Of a stretch of 64,000 nucleotides of DNA, positions 25,181 to 32,531 are shown in pieces (position 1 is the first letter of the stretch; each line of letters begins with the position of its first letter). The stretch comes from CAZAMI01 sp964627805 (lineage in GTDB: Archaea > Thermoproteota > Thermoprotei_A > Sulfolobales > NBVN01): the NCBI GenBank assembly GCA_964627805.1, contig CAZVLA010000052.1, positions 1-64,000 on the forward strand. Direction: 5' to 3'. A program made the translations under genes and the position numbers. Under the pieces are notes generated by a model that saw only the letters and a list, made by a program, of their open reading frames with translations, was not told the DNA's origin and ran no database searches.

Positions 25181-25696
25181 GTGAGCCTTCATGCTCGCAT
25201 AGCAGAAGGTAAGCTCAGAGCTCTTAAGGGCGAGGCTTACGTGGGTGTAGTTTGTGGCGAAAGTGACGTTAGCAAGTGTAAGTACCTAAAGGAAGGTATA
25301 GACGAGGGCAGAGTAAAGTACATATCATGCTTAGCCAGCATCTACGAGCGTACGGAGCACCCCCTATATAGGGGATATATCTATATAAGACTTGATTATG
25401 ACCCCGACAACGACGAATTCGTAGTTTATGAAATTACGGGAGTGAGACCCATTCCCGAATACATAAGGCACGTTAAGACTTACAAGAACCTTGAAGATGC
25501 TATGAACGACTTCATAGTTAGGGCTAAGAGGTTCATAAGGACTAGAAAAGGTAGGAAGTCTCACGGAGAGGAGAGGGGTTTAGTTATTCTTGAAGAATGT
25601 GTTAAGAGGGTTTACGATGAATTGAAAGACTTAGCAGAACAAGCGGGGTTCACAGTTGAGTATATGCCCAACTACTACGAAACTTTCATGAAGTGA
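25181..25696 (+). CDS. MSLH-tagged protein 2
   Basis: 171 residues from GTG 25181, chosen because GTGAGCCTTCATGCT restores MSLHARIAE-GKLR and GGTGAT precedes it by a good distance. The body has CGESDVSKCKYLKEG and CLASIYERTEHP and is closely related to the next gene. Cys are paired, possibly disulfide-bonded. A third Cys-containing segment (LEECVKRVYDELKDL) is near the C-terminus. Confidence 0.65.
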   Translation: MSLHARIAEGKLRALKGEAYVGVVCGESDVSKCKYLKEGIDEGRVKYISCLASIYERTEHPLYRGYIYIRLDYDPDNDEFVVYEITGVRPIPEYIRHVKTYKNLEDAMNDFIVRAKRFIRTRKGRKSHGEERGLVILEECVKRVYDELKDLAEQAGFTVEYMPNYYETFMK

Positions 25697-25706
25697 GGTG
25701 ATTAAG

Positions 25707-26234
25707 GTGAGCCTTCATGCTCGTATAGCCGAGAGTAAGCTCAGGGTTCTTAAGGGAGAGATTCATGAGGAGATTCACGACTACGAGTTCTGCGGTGAAA
25801 GTGATGTTACCAAGTGCAAGTATCTGAAGAAGGCTATAGACGAGGGTAGGGTGAGGTACCTAGCATGCTTAGCCGATATCTACGAACGCACGGAGCACCC
25901 GATGTATAGGGGGTATTCACACATTAGCCTCGATTATGACGTGGATAGTGAGGAATTCGTAGTTTACTACCTCACAGGAGTGAGGTTTGCACATGAATAT
26001 ACAAGGAACGTTAAGACTTACAAGAACCTCGAAGACGCCGTAAAAGACTTCATAAGAAGGGCTAAGAGGTTCATAAAGAAGAGGATGGGCGAGGAGATTT
26101 ACGGCGTGAAAAGAGGGTTAGTCGTTCTTGAAGAGTGTGTTAAGAAAATTTACGATGAACTAAAGGACTTAGCGGAGAAGGCAGGGTTCACAGTAGAATT
26201 CATACCTAACTACTACGAAACTTTCATGGGTTGA
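25707..26234 (+). CDS. MSLH-tagged protein 3, paralogue of protein 2
   Basis: 175 residues from GTG 25707 after AGGTGATTAAG. It begins MSLHARIAE-SKLR and matches the previous product along its length (CGESDVTKCKYLK, ADIYERTEHPMYRGY, the ending NYYETFMG). It is a recent tandem duplication, with most change near residues 20-30. Function unknown. Confidence 0.65.
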   Translation: MSLHARIAESKLRVLKGEIHEEIHDYEFCGESDVTKCKYLKKAIDEGRVRYLACLADIYERTEHPMYRGYSHISLDYDVDSEEFVVYYLTGVRFAHEYTRNVKTYKNLEDAVKDFIRRAKRFIKKRMGEEIYGVKRGLVVLEECVKKIYDELKDLAEKAGFTVEFIPNYYETFMG

Positions 26235-26238
26235 TACT

Positions 26239-26589
26239 ATGTCTCTCCATGCAATGATTGCAGAGGCTAAGAAACGTGTCCTGGGTTTAAGGGAGCAGAC
26301 GGAAAACTCATCTAAAGTATATAGGGTAAGGCGCGTTTCCTTCTACGGAGACTTGCACGTTGCTGAACTGGAGACTTGCGACGGTAATACGTTGAGGCTA
26401 GACGTCGACTACCTGGATATACTTGCTAAGGGTGACGGGAGCGTAAAGTATGCCATTGGCACAAACTATTCGTCAGAACAGCATTCCTGCGCCGCAATAA
26501 TTACTGCGTGGACAGAAGAAGGAGTTACGTGCTTTACGGCTGAGTACTCAGAAACTGACAGGATACTAATCTTAGGACCGCCGGGGTGA
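26239..26589 (+). CDS. MSLH-tagged protein 4
   Basis: 116 residues. The N-terminus MSLHAMIAE-AKKR is followed by a body unlike the other members, with ETCDGN, HSCAAI and GVTCFTAEYSE cysteines. It starts four bases after the previous stop, within a single transcript run. No enzymatic motif. Confidence 0.6.
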   Translation: MSLHAMIAEAKKRVLGLREQTENSSKVYRVRRVSFYGDLHVAELETCDGNTLRLDVDYLDILAKGDGSVKYAIGTNYSSEQHSCAAIITAWTEEGVTCFTAEYSETDRILILGPPG

Positions 26590-26594
26590 TAACT

Positions 26595-27038
26595 ATGTCT
26601 CTCCATGCTATGTTGGCTGAGGCGAAGAGACGTGCTTTGGTCGTTTATAGCCAAAACACACTGAGCACTAAGTGGGATAAGGCGTACTACATAGATGACG
26701 AGACGGGCGAGAAGGAGTATTTCGTTTACGTGAGTACCTCTGAGCAGAGGATTTACGTAGCGGGTCCGTACAACGCCAGTGAAGCAGAGGACCTCATAAG
26801 GACTATCTGTGGCGGTAGTGAGAGTGAGGCATGCTACGAGAAAATAGCCAAGTCCGAAGGTTCTAGCGTGAACTTGATGTCGGTTATACTTGACGTGAAC
26901 TCCGAACATGTTGAGGACTTCATAACTAGCGTTAATCCAGCGTTCTCTAAATGTAACGCTACACTGTATATATCCCGAGCAGGAACTGCTTACCTCCTAT
27001 GTGATGACGATAGAGTTGAATGTGCCTTGGGGGCGTAA
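26595..27038 (+). CDS. MSLH-tagged protein 5
   Basis: 147 residues from ATG 26595 after GGGGTGATAAC. The N-terminus is MSLHAMLAE-AKRR. Body cysteines include ICGGSESEACYEK, KCNATLYI and CDDDRVECALGA. The Cys-bounded segments resemble small secreted or extracellular domains. Function unknown. Confidence 0.6.
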   Translation: MSLHAMLAEAKRRALVVYSQNTLSTKWDKAYYIDDETGEKEYFVYVSTSEQRIYVAGPYNASEAEDLIRTICGGSESEACYEKIAKSEGSSVNLMSVILDVNSEHVEDFITSVNPAFSKCNATLYISRAGTAYLLCDDDRVECALGA

Positions 27039-27056
27039 TTAAACATAGGTTTTTGT
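27038..27056 (+). promoter_or_regulatory. Promoter with AAACATA plus T-rich element
   Basis: ATTAAACATAGGTTTTTGTT lies about 35-40 bases before ATG 27089 and supports that start. Confidence 0.5.
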
Positions 27057-27088
27057 TAGCAACAAACATTTACTGTTTAGGTGATAAC

Positions 27089-27445
27089 ATGTCCTTACAC
27101 GCCATGATTGCAGAGGGAAAGCTCAGGTCAATGAAATATGATAGTAAGCTGTTCTATAGCCAGAGTTATTATGATAACGTTAGATGTGTTAGGATTCGGT
27201 CATATCAGATGGAGGGTAATGAGGAATTTGAGGTAACGTTCTACACTGACGAGTACTGTGAAGAGCAAGTAGGTCCAGAAGTGATGGGAAGTCCTGTTAA
27301 TATGAAAGTATATGATAAGCATAGTTCAGTCATAGTTTTCAGGAGGGACAGCGCCGTTGGTAATGCTCAAATAAGTTTAGTAAGGCCCGTTAATTGTGAG
27401 GTAGAGTTAAGTAAAGGCTTAACTATCGTCTGCCGTTCAGGATAG
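27089..27445 (+). CDS. MSLH-tagged protein 6
   Basis: 118 residues from ATG 27089 after AGGTGATAAC. The N-terminus is MSLHAMIAE-GKLRS. An in-frame upstream GTG exists, but the promoter lies between them. The body has RCVRIRSY, DEYCEEQVG, NCEVELS and a final VCRSG. It is similar in tag and length to the leftward gene at 31428. Confidence 0.6.
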   Translation: MSLHAMIAEGKLRSMKYDSKLFYSQSYYDNVRCVRIRSYQMEGNEEFEVTFYTDEYCEEQVGPEVMGSPVNMKVYDKHSSVIVFRRDSAVGNAQISLVRPVNCEVELSKGLTIVCRSG

Positions 27446-27468
27446 GAGTATGAGTGAGGAGGTAATTC

Positions 27469-27795
27469 ATGTCCTTACACGCTATGATTGCAGAAACTAA
27501 ATTGAGGGTGGTGAGGGAGTTTGAGGGTCAGAAGGTCTGTGAGAGCTGGAAGAAATGCCGTTCGATAACTCTTTACCCTAACGGTAGGGTGATGGTGTTC
27601 ACCTCAGAGGAGAAGCAAGAATGGTACGACGTAAGTGAAGTTCGTTTATGGAGCTCCTACAAGTGGTACTTCACCATTATGTTCAGGAATAACCAAATAA
27701 TAATTGTTTCAGGCACGTGGCAGGAGCTCGAGTATTGTTATAAGGATGACATACTGTATGTGAGGTTAGGCTCAGGTCCCTACTGCCCGTTCTAG
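27469..27795 (+). CDS. MSLH-tagged protein 7
   Basis: 108 residues. The N-terminus is MSLHAMIAE-TKLR. The body has KVCESWKKCRS near residues 22-33 and a beta-rich C-terminus ending YCPF. It is the last tagged gene in this run and is followed by a promoter and the subtilase gene. Confidence 0.6.
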   Translation: MSLHAMIAETKLRVVREFEGQKVCESWKKCRSITLYPNGRVMVFTSEEKQEWYDVSEVRLWSSYKWYFTIMFRNNQIIIVSGTWQELEYCYKDDILYVRLGSGPYCPF

Positions 27796-27802
27796 GGTAG
27801 TA

Positions 27803-27822
27803 GTTAAACACATATTTTTCTT
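27803..27822 (+). promoter_or_regulatory. Promoter with AAACATA-like plus T-rich element
   Basis: GTTAAACACATATTTTTCTTC lies about 35 bases before GTG 27855, upstream of the subtilase gene. Confidence 0.5.
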
Positions 27823-27854
27823 CGTAGCCACGTAATGTTTCTTCGGTGATGTAG

Positions 27855-29219
27855 GTGGTGAAGCTAACGCCTAAAGTAGAGTCAGTACTACGAAGGAGAC
27901 CTTTCTCTCCCGTAATAATAAAATTAAAGACTGAAAAGCCCTGGCAGGTTCAGGACTTCTTCCAGGAGGTGATTCAGTACGACATGGTAACGCCTGCTAT
28001 GAACTTAGGGGGTATCCTGAACCCAGTAATACCTTTCGTGAGCCCGTTAAAGATACCGTCCTTCGGGATGGTAGCGGTAACCCTTGATAGGGACATGATT
28101 TACAGGTATGCTGAAGATTCGAGGGTGGAAAAGATTTACTATGACGCCCCAATGACTATCCTTACGTACTTTTACGGTTCAGGGTACGTAGTAGGTCATA
28201 GCTTCGGCACGGTGCCTCAAGAAGGCGTGTTCAGGTACGGTAAACACGTATTCACGAGCACTTACTGGACCAAAAAGTACATAGGTGCCGATAAGGCTAA
28301 TGCTAAGGGCTTCACTGGGCTAGGCGTTAAGTTCGCAGTGCCTGACACGGGAGTTAGCCTTCACCACATACAGCTTGGATGGAGAACTGAATTCAAGACA
28401 GCAATGCCTCTTCAGAGGGTGGACGGTAACGGTCACGGTACTTGGTGCATGACATGCATACACGGTAAGAAGGCTGTAGACCATTACTTAAGCAGTAGGG
28501 TGGGTAAGCAAGTAGTTTGTGAGGGCATGGCTCCTGAGGCTGAGGGCTTGGCTGTTAAGTGTTTAGGTTATGTCGTTGGTACCGGCTCTACGTCTCAAGT
28601 GGCTAAAGCTATGGAGATAGCAATGAATTGGGGAGCTGACGTAGTGTCTATGTCATTAGGAGGTAAAGAGGATGCTAGCAGACCTGAGGATGACCCGTAC
28701 TACCCCATCCTCAATAAATACCTTGAAAAAGGCATAATACCTGTGATAGCCGCGGGTAATGACGGACCTAAAGAGGGTACAGTAGGTTCTCCGGGTGCGT
28801 TACCTCAGCCCTTAACAGTGGGTGCTTGGGACCCAATAAACGATAAGCTAGCAGATTTCTCTAGTAGGGGACCTACTCCGTGGGGAGATACTAAGCCTGA
28901 CGTAGTAGCCCCAGGAGTTAATATTGATTCAGGCACGACGGGTATGTTGGACATGACGTTCGATCACGTGGAGTCCAGGTTCACGCCGTTAAGCGGTACG
29001 TCAATGGCTACCCCCCACGCCGCCGGACTATGTATACTTATGAGGCAGGCGCACAGGAAGTTACTCGGTAAAGTACTTACTGTGGATGAGGTTAAAGACA
29101 TGATGGAGGCTTGGGCTAGCGACCACGGACACGTTAAGGATAACTACGTCGGATGGGGCTTGATTCACTGGGACATCTACGAGTGGTGGCTAGAGACTCA
29201 GTACGGCGTTAAAATATAA
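27855..29219 (+). CDS. Subtilisin-like serine protease (S8)
   Basis: 454 residues. The catalytic triad is intact: Asp164 (AVPDTGV), His194 (GNGHGT) and Ser383 (SGTSMATPH), with Asn302 (AAGN) in the oxyanion hole. Residues 1-130 form a likely propeptide or extra domain. There is no signal peptide or membrane helix, so it probably acts inside the cell or virion. It directly follows the run of MSLH-tagged genes and is a candidate maturation protease for them; the link is inferred. Confidence 0.92.
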   Translation: MVKLTPKVESVLRRRPFSPVIIKLKTEKPWQVQDFFQEVIQYDMVTPAMNLGGILNPVIPFVSPLKIPSFGMVAVTLDRDMIYRYAEDSRVEKIYYDAPMTILTYFYGSGYVVGHSFGTVPQEGVFRYGKHVFTSTYWTKKYIGADKANAKGFTGLGVKFAVPDTGVSLHHIQLGWRTEFKTAMPLQRVDGNGHGTWCMTCIHGKKAVDHYLSSRVGKQVVCEGMAPEAEGLAVKCLGYVVGTGSTSQVAKAMEIAMNWGADVVSMSLGGKEDASRPEDDPYYPILNKYLEKGIIPVIAAGNDGPKEGTVGSPGALPQPLTVGAWDPINDKLADFSSRGPTPWGDTKPDVVAPGVNIDSGTTGMLDMTFDHVESRFTPLSGTSMATPHAAGLCILMRQAHRKLLGKVLTVDEVKDMMEAWASDHGHVKDNYVGWGLIHWDIYEWWLETQYGVKI

Positions 29220-29233
29220 TGTTAATGTTTTTA

Positions 29234-29557
29234 TCATGTATTAATCATGTCCCTCCAGTACCTCCTAACATCTTTACCTGCCTTCACGTAATTAGCTATT
29301 AAGTCGTAAAGACCTTTCCTGTTCTTTACCCTATACACTTTAAACCTCCCTATCCTGTCTGTGTAAAGCTCTATGTACCCCTCCTCAGCCATCCACTTAA
29401 GTATTTTACCTATTAACCTCCCTGACAGACCTAACCTCTTAGCTAGTTTCCTTGAATTAATGAAGTTATAGCCCTTAGCAAGTATGGCACAGGCTACGTA
29501 AGCTACGTTCACGCCCACTTTAACGTCTTTCCACTTCTTATCCCCCATTTTAAACAC
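29234..29557 (-). CDS. Winged-helix transcription regulator
   Basis: 107 residues. Residues about 30-75 give a clear winged helix: INSRKLAKRLGLSGRLIGKILKW, then a wing with Tyr/Glu/Arg. The N-terminal and C-terminal ends are basic. It is transcribed divergently from the small gene at 29594 and could regulate that intergenic region. Confidence 0.7.
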   Translation of the reverse strand: MFKMGDKKWKDVKVGVNVAYVACAILAKGYNFINSRKLAKRLGLSGRLIGKILKWMAEEGYIELYTDRIGRFKVYRVKNRKGLYDLIANYVKAGKDVRRYWRDMINT

Positions 29558-29593
29558 ATAAAAATATACTTCACCGTAAATAATAATGTTGAG

Positions 29594-29743
29594 GTGATAG
29601 TAACGAAGACCTTGTTGGAGAGGGTTCAGGAAGTTGTGAACTTCATGCTTACGAGGAGGAGACCAGTGATTGAATTAATTACCCAGAGGATGAAGGAAAG
29701 GAGGGAAAAACTGATTAAGGTGGTTAAGGGTGAAGTGGGTTAA
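29594..29743 (+). CDS. 49-residue basic helical protein
   Basis: The frame from GTG 29594 gives a Lys/Arg/Glu-rich helix. AAAATATAC at 29561-29570 lies about 28 bases upstream, so the message may be leaderless. It overlaps the next gene by 14 bases. The start is not certain because GAGGTGAT overlaps the GTG itself and could instead direct a later start. Confidence 0.45.
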   Translation: MIVTKTLLERVQEVVNFMLTRRRPVIELITQRMKERREKLIKVVKGEVG

Positions 29744-30575
29744 GAAAGAATGCCCTACCGTCCCTAACCTCCTCCAGAACCTTGAAGTTTATGCTAAGAG
29801 GTTATTACCTATAAGGCTATGTAACCTCTTGAAATGCCGTAGCCATTGGATTGAGGAGTTCATGAAGTCCCACAAAATAACTACGTACCGAGACGCCATT
29901 GAGTTCGTAATCATTAATATTGACTACCCCTTCACATGGTGGGGAGCTCCAACCGACAAACACGTATGGAACGCCTTCAACGGTAAAGCATGCTTCACCC
30001 TTAAATACGATTACTGGCAGACAGCATGGGAAACATTAATGACTTACGTACTCAACCAGAAACTGAAGGGAGCTCCGGGCTACGGAGATTGTGAGGACAC
30101 AGCAATACTAACTACGTCCCTACTGAGGTTCTTAGGTGCTAAAGCCTACGTATGCATGGGTTTAGTGTTTCTTAAGGAGGGTCAGGAGCTAAAGTTATTG
30201 GGAGGTCATGGATGGTCTATAGCAGAGCTTGAAGATGGCGAGTGGCACTTGATAGAAACTACCCTCGATGTGCCCTTACCCTACCCTAAAGGCTACCCAG
30301 TAATCAATCCCGATGATGACAAGTACATTATTGACTTAGGTACTAAGAAGTTGATTTACCGTCCCATCCTCAGGTTCAATGAGTCCGAGTATTGGGAGCT
30401 CATCGATGAGGAGAGGGAGAGGGAGATGGAAGCCGTGGGTGTAGACGTTACTAAGCCCTACCGCATATTCGAGTACGCAACCCTCACAAGAAAGCATAAG
30501 CACAGCAGAAAGAAATTCAAGGCTATGAGGAAGTTCTGGTCTGAAGTTAGCAGGAATGCGAGGTGGTTAGTGTAG
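29730..30575 (+). CDS. Transglutaminase-like cysteine protease
   Basis: 281 residues. The catalytic triad reads Cys121 (GYGDCEDTA), His160 (GGHGWS) and Glu176 or Asp180 (ETTLD), the order used by the bacterial transglutaminase-like peptidases. A Trp-rich segment precedes the Cys. No signal peptide is seen. It could cleave or crosslink virion proteins. It overlaps genes on both sides. Confidence 0.8.
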   Translation: MKWVKKECPTVPNLLQNLEVYAKRLLPIRLCNLLKCRSHWIEEFMKSHKITTYRDAIEFVIINIDYPFTWWGAPTDKHVWNAFNGKACFTLKYDYWQTAWETLMTYVLNQKLKGAPGYGDCEDTAILTTSLLRFLGAKAYVCMGLVFLKEGQELKLLGGHGWSIAELEDGEWHLIETTLDVPLPYPKGYPVINPDDDKYIIDLGTKKLIYRPILRFNESEYWELIDEEREREMEAVGVDVTKPYRIFEYATLTRKHKHSRKKFKAMRKFWSEVSRNARWLV

Positions 30576-30823
30576 TGCCCTTAATAACAGACGGTAAATT
30601 AAAAACAGGTTTTTTACGTGATAGGATTATCATATCCCTGTTAAGGGACCTGATAATGGGTGAGGAAGCCCGAAGTAACGTTATGTACGTACCTAAGCCT
30701 GTCTTCAACTACGCTAGGAAAATATCAGAGATTACGGGTCTACCTCTTCATGAAGTCCTGAAGTCTGAACCCGTGAAGAAATTAATTAAGAGATGGACCG
30801 AATATGTTGAGGTTAAAGCCTAA
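30575..30823 (+). CDS. Small helical protein with the GLP-S helix module
   Basis: 82 residues from GTG 30575, which overlaps the preceding TAG. The C-terminal half YARKISEITGLPLHEVLKSEPVKKL shares its first part with the products at 15333 and 15686. The N-terminus is basic with a hydrophobic stretch (IIISLLRDLIM). A third member of that small family. Confidence 0.5.
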   Translation: MPLITDGKLKTGFLRDRIIISLLRDLIMGEEARSNVMYVPKPVFNYARKISEITGLPLHEVLKSEPVKKLIKRWTEYVEVKA

Positions 30824-30947
30824 ATTACTGCCTGCATCAGACTTAAGGCGTGTTCTACTTGCAGGTGATGTGGGATGGCAGAAGGTTCTAGAGAGGGAAG
30901 TTAAGTGTTTTAAAAATTATTACAGGTACTTACTCTCCCTTGATTAA
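30804..30947 (+). CDS. Possible 47-residue basic protein
   Basis: ATG 30804 overlaps the previous gene. The product is basic (MLRLKPKLLPASDLRRVL) and ends in a Tyr-rich segment. There is no good ribosome site. It converges with the leftward small gene at 30944-31090. Included because the frame is clean and coupled, but it is weakly supported. Confidence 0.35.
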   Translation: MLRLKPKLLPASDLRRVLLAGDVGWQKVLEREVKCFKNYYRYLLSLD

Positions 30948-31090
30948 AGCCACTGCCTACGCCAGAAATCATTGATTTCCTGAAGCTTGAAGACCCCGTA
31001 CCAGACAATAAGCCTTAAAGCCTCTTCAAAAGTTATTCCTGCTCTCCTTGACAGGGATTTCACTACGGACTTAACGTCTTCGGGTATCAT
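30944..31090 (-). CDS. 48-residue helical protein
   Basis: ATG follows CGGTGAAAAA, and TTTTATTTAATC (31119-31130 read leftward) provides a TATA box about 30 bases upstream. The product is helical (DVKSVVKSLSRRAGITFEEA) and resembles small ribbon-helix-helix or toxin-antitoxin-like proteins in layout. It is separately promoted at the boundary between the two genome arms. Confidence 0.6.
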   Translation of the reverse strand: MIPEDVKSVVKSLSRRAGITFEEALRLIVWYGVFKLQEINDFWRRQWL

Positions 31091-31118
31091 TTTTTCACCG
31101 AATATATCCTTCGTACAG

Positions 31119-31132
31119 GATTAAATAAAAAC
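31119..31132 (-). promoter_or_regulatory. TATA box for the small leftward gene
   Basis: Read leftward the sequence is GTTTTTATTTAATCC, placed about 30 bases before the ATG at 31090. Confidence 0.5.
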
Positions 31133-31178
31133 ACGTAGCCCTACAGCCGTACTATCTAGCCTACACGGGTGAGGCGGT

Positions 31179-31295
31179 ATGGGTCCCGAAACACACAAAC
31201 ACACACAGATAAAGGACGAAAACAGAGACTTGGTAGTTGCGTCAAATGCAAAAGCGCAAAAGCACCAGAGCGCAGGTATTTGGTTCCTATTATAA
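31179..31295 (+). CDS. 38-residue protein sharing the N-terminus of the 36062 gene product
   Basis: ATG after GGGTGAGGCGGT. It begins MGPETHKHTQ, against MGPETHTQ in the protein encoded leftward from 36062. The DNA match covers the ribosome site and start codon, and 17 bases from 31181 are identical to 36044-36060 in inverted orientation. The rest of the product is unrelated, so this may be a duplicated gene start or a truncated remnant. Confidence 0.45.
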   Translation: MGPETHKHTQIKDENRDLVVASNAKAQKHQSAGIWFLL

Positions 31296-31427
31296 TTTTG
31301 TTTATACAATGAAATTATAACAATGAAACTCCCGTGAGGAAACCCAGTATAAAGTACATTATAACGTGAACCTTTGTAACGTATAAAAAATTATAACGGG
31401 AAAGCCCCCACTAAGGTTAGGGAGTGA
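31296..31427. other. AT-rich region between the two arms
   Basis: This gap holds repeated ATTATAAC-type octamers (around 31311, 31358 and 31390, with ATTATAAT at 31290) and no gene. Rightward genes end to its left and leftward genes end at 31428, so it is a convergent zone and a likely site for transcription termination. An origin role is possible but not shown. Confidence 0.4.
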
Positions 31428-31787
31428 TTACCCTCCGTATGACCAGGCAATCTTGAATTCTATGAGGGTGCCCGTCTTACTGAATACGGGAGCTATGGCT
31501 ACGTAGTAAATCTTATCGAACATACACTCCTCCTTACCGCTTTTGTCGTAGAACTCAAGCCCTATCTCAATGCATGGGTAGTTAAGGCGGTAGTACTCCC
31601 TACATTCATCCTTACTTAATGACCTCATGTTAAGAACTTTAACAACAAGGACGTCCTTGTCAGGGCATTCAGGGTTGGGTATGTCCGTTAGTAAGTTCTT
31701 ACCCACCTTAATAGATTTCCTGTAACTAACGCCCTGAATAATTAATGACCTGAGTTTCCCCTCCGCAATCATAGCGTGAAGGGACAT
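31428..31787 (-). CDS. MSLH-tagged protein 8
   Basis: 119 residues. The N-terminus MSLHAMIAE-GKLRS is nearly the same as that of the product at 27089, but the bodies differ. Body cysteines include NPECPDKD, KDECREYYRLNYPCIE and EECMFDK. ATG follows GGGTGATAAC. It is the terminal gene of the leftward arm. Confidence 0.6.
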   Translation of the reverse strand: MSLHAMIAEGKLRSLIIQGVSYRKSIKVGKNLLTDIPNPECPDKDVLVVKVLNMRSLSKDECREYYRLNYPCIEIGLEFYDKSGKEECMFDKIYYVAIAPVFSKTGTLIEFKIAWSYGG

Positions 31788-31791
31788 GTTA

Positions 31792-32145
31792 TCACCCGTA
31801 AATCTCCTTACCAGCTACGTAATAAATGTAGCCCTCCCTGCCAGAACTGCTTAATACACTCCTAACAATTACGTGTGCCCTGGCTATCGTTAGGTTCCTT
31901 CCCTCATCGTAGCCGTAAGCAGTTACTCCCACAGCCACCTCGTAATTGAGGGGGTTCATTCCGTGGCTAGTTAGGTCATTCTCTACTTTCCTCTTTATAA
32001 GCTCCGCTAATTCATACACGCTTACTTTGCCGGAGTAAGAAACGTTTACGTCAAACTCCGTTTCAACAATCGCATGTAACCTAGTTTCGAGTACGTCCCA
32101 CTGCTTAAACTCCTCGCCCTGGCTGAAAAATACCCCAAACACCAT
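31792..32145 (-). CDS. Unknown protein with MVFGVFFSQG N-terminus
   Basis: 117 residues from ATG 32145 after GAGTGAGAGT. The N-terminus MVFGVFFSQGEEF resembles MVLGYFLGQGGET of the product ending at 32532, suggesting a second shared leader peptide. The body is mixed alpha/beta without a known motif. It lies between two MSLH-tagged genes. Confidence 0.5.
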   Translation of the reverse strand: MVFGVFFSQGEEFKQWDVLETRLHAIVETEFDVNVSYSGKVSVYELAELIKRKVENDLTSHGMNPLNYEVAVGVTAYGYDEGRNLTIARAHVIVRSVLSSSGREGYIYYVAGKEIYG

Positions 32146-32149
32146 ACTC

Positions 32150-32527
32150 TCACTCACTCGCCTTAACAACTTTGATAGCAGTTATAACTGCTTCCTCTAG
32201 GCTCTTTCCCTCAGGCACTTCATAGTAAAGCTCTATGAAGTATTTCTGTTTCGGCGGGTAGGTGTAGTGAACGGCTATCACAACTAAGTTTTCCTTCCAG
32301 AACTCTATGTGATACTCCGTGCCTCCTTCAGCCTCAAACCATGCCAATTCAGTACTATCACCTATATACCCTATGGGATGGACCATGTTATCACAATAAA
32401 CTTCAGGTTTCTCCTTGCAGTACTTAATCCTTACTACTGAGCACCTTACTTTACCTTCACGCTTTCCTTGACTCATAACTTTGAAAGCTTCCTTCTTAGC
32501 TTCTGCAATCATTGCATGGAGGGACAT
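32150..32527 (-). CDS. MSLH-tagged protein 9
   Basis: 125 residues. The N-terminus is MSLHAMIAE-AKKE. The body has RCSVVRIKYCKEKPEVYCDN near residues 28-47 and a beta-rich remainder. ATG follows GAGTGATACC. It starts four bases before the end of the 32532 gene product's frame, within a tight leftward operon. Confidence 0.6.
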   Translation of the reverse strand: MSLHAMIAEAKKEAFKVMSQGKREGKVRCSVVRIKYCKEKPEVYCDNMVHPIGYIGDSTELAWFEAEGGTEYHIEFWKENLVVIAVHYTYPPKQKYFIELYYEVPEGKSLEEAVITAIKVVKASE

Positions 32528-32531
32528 GGTA

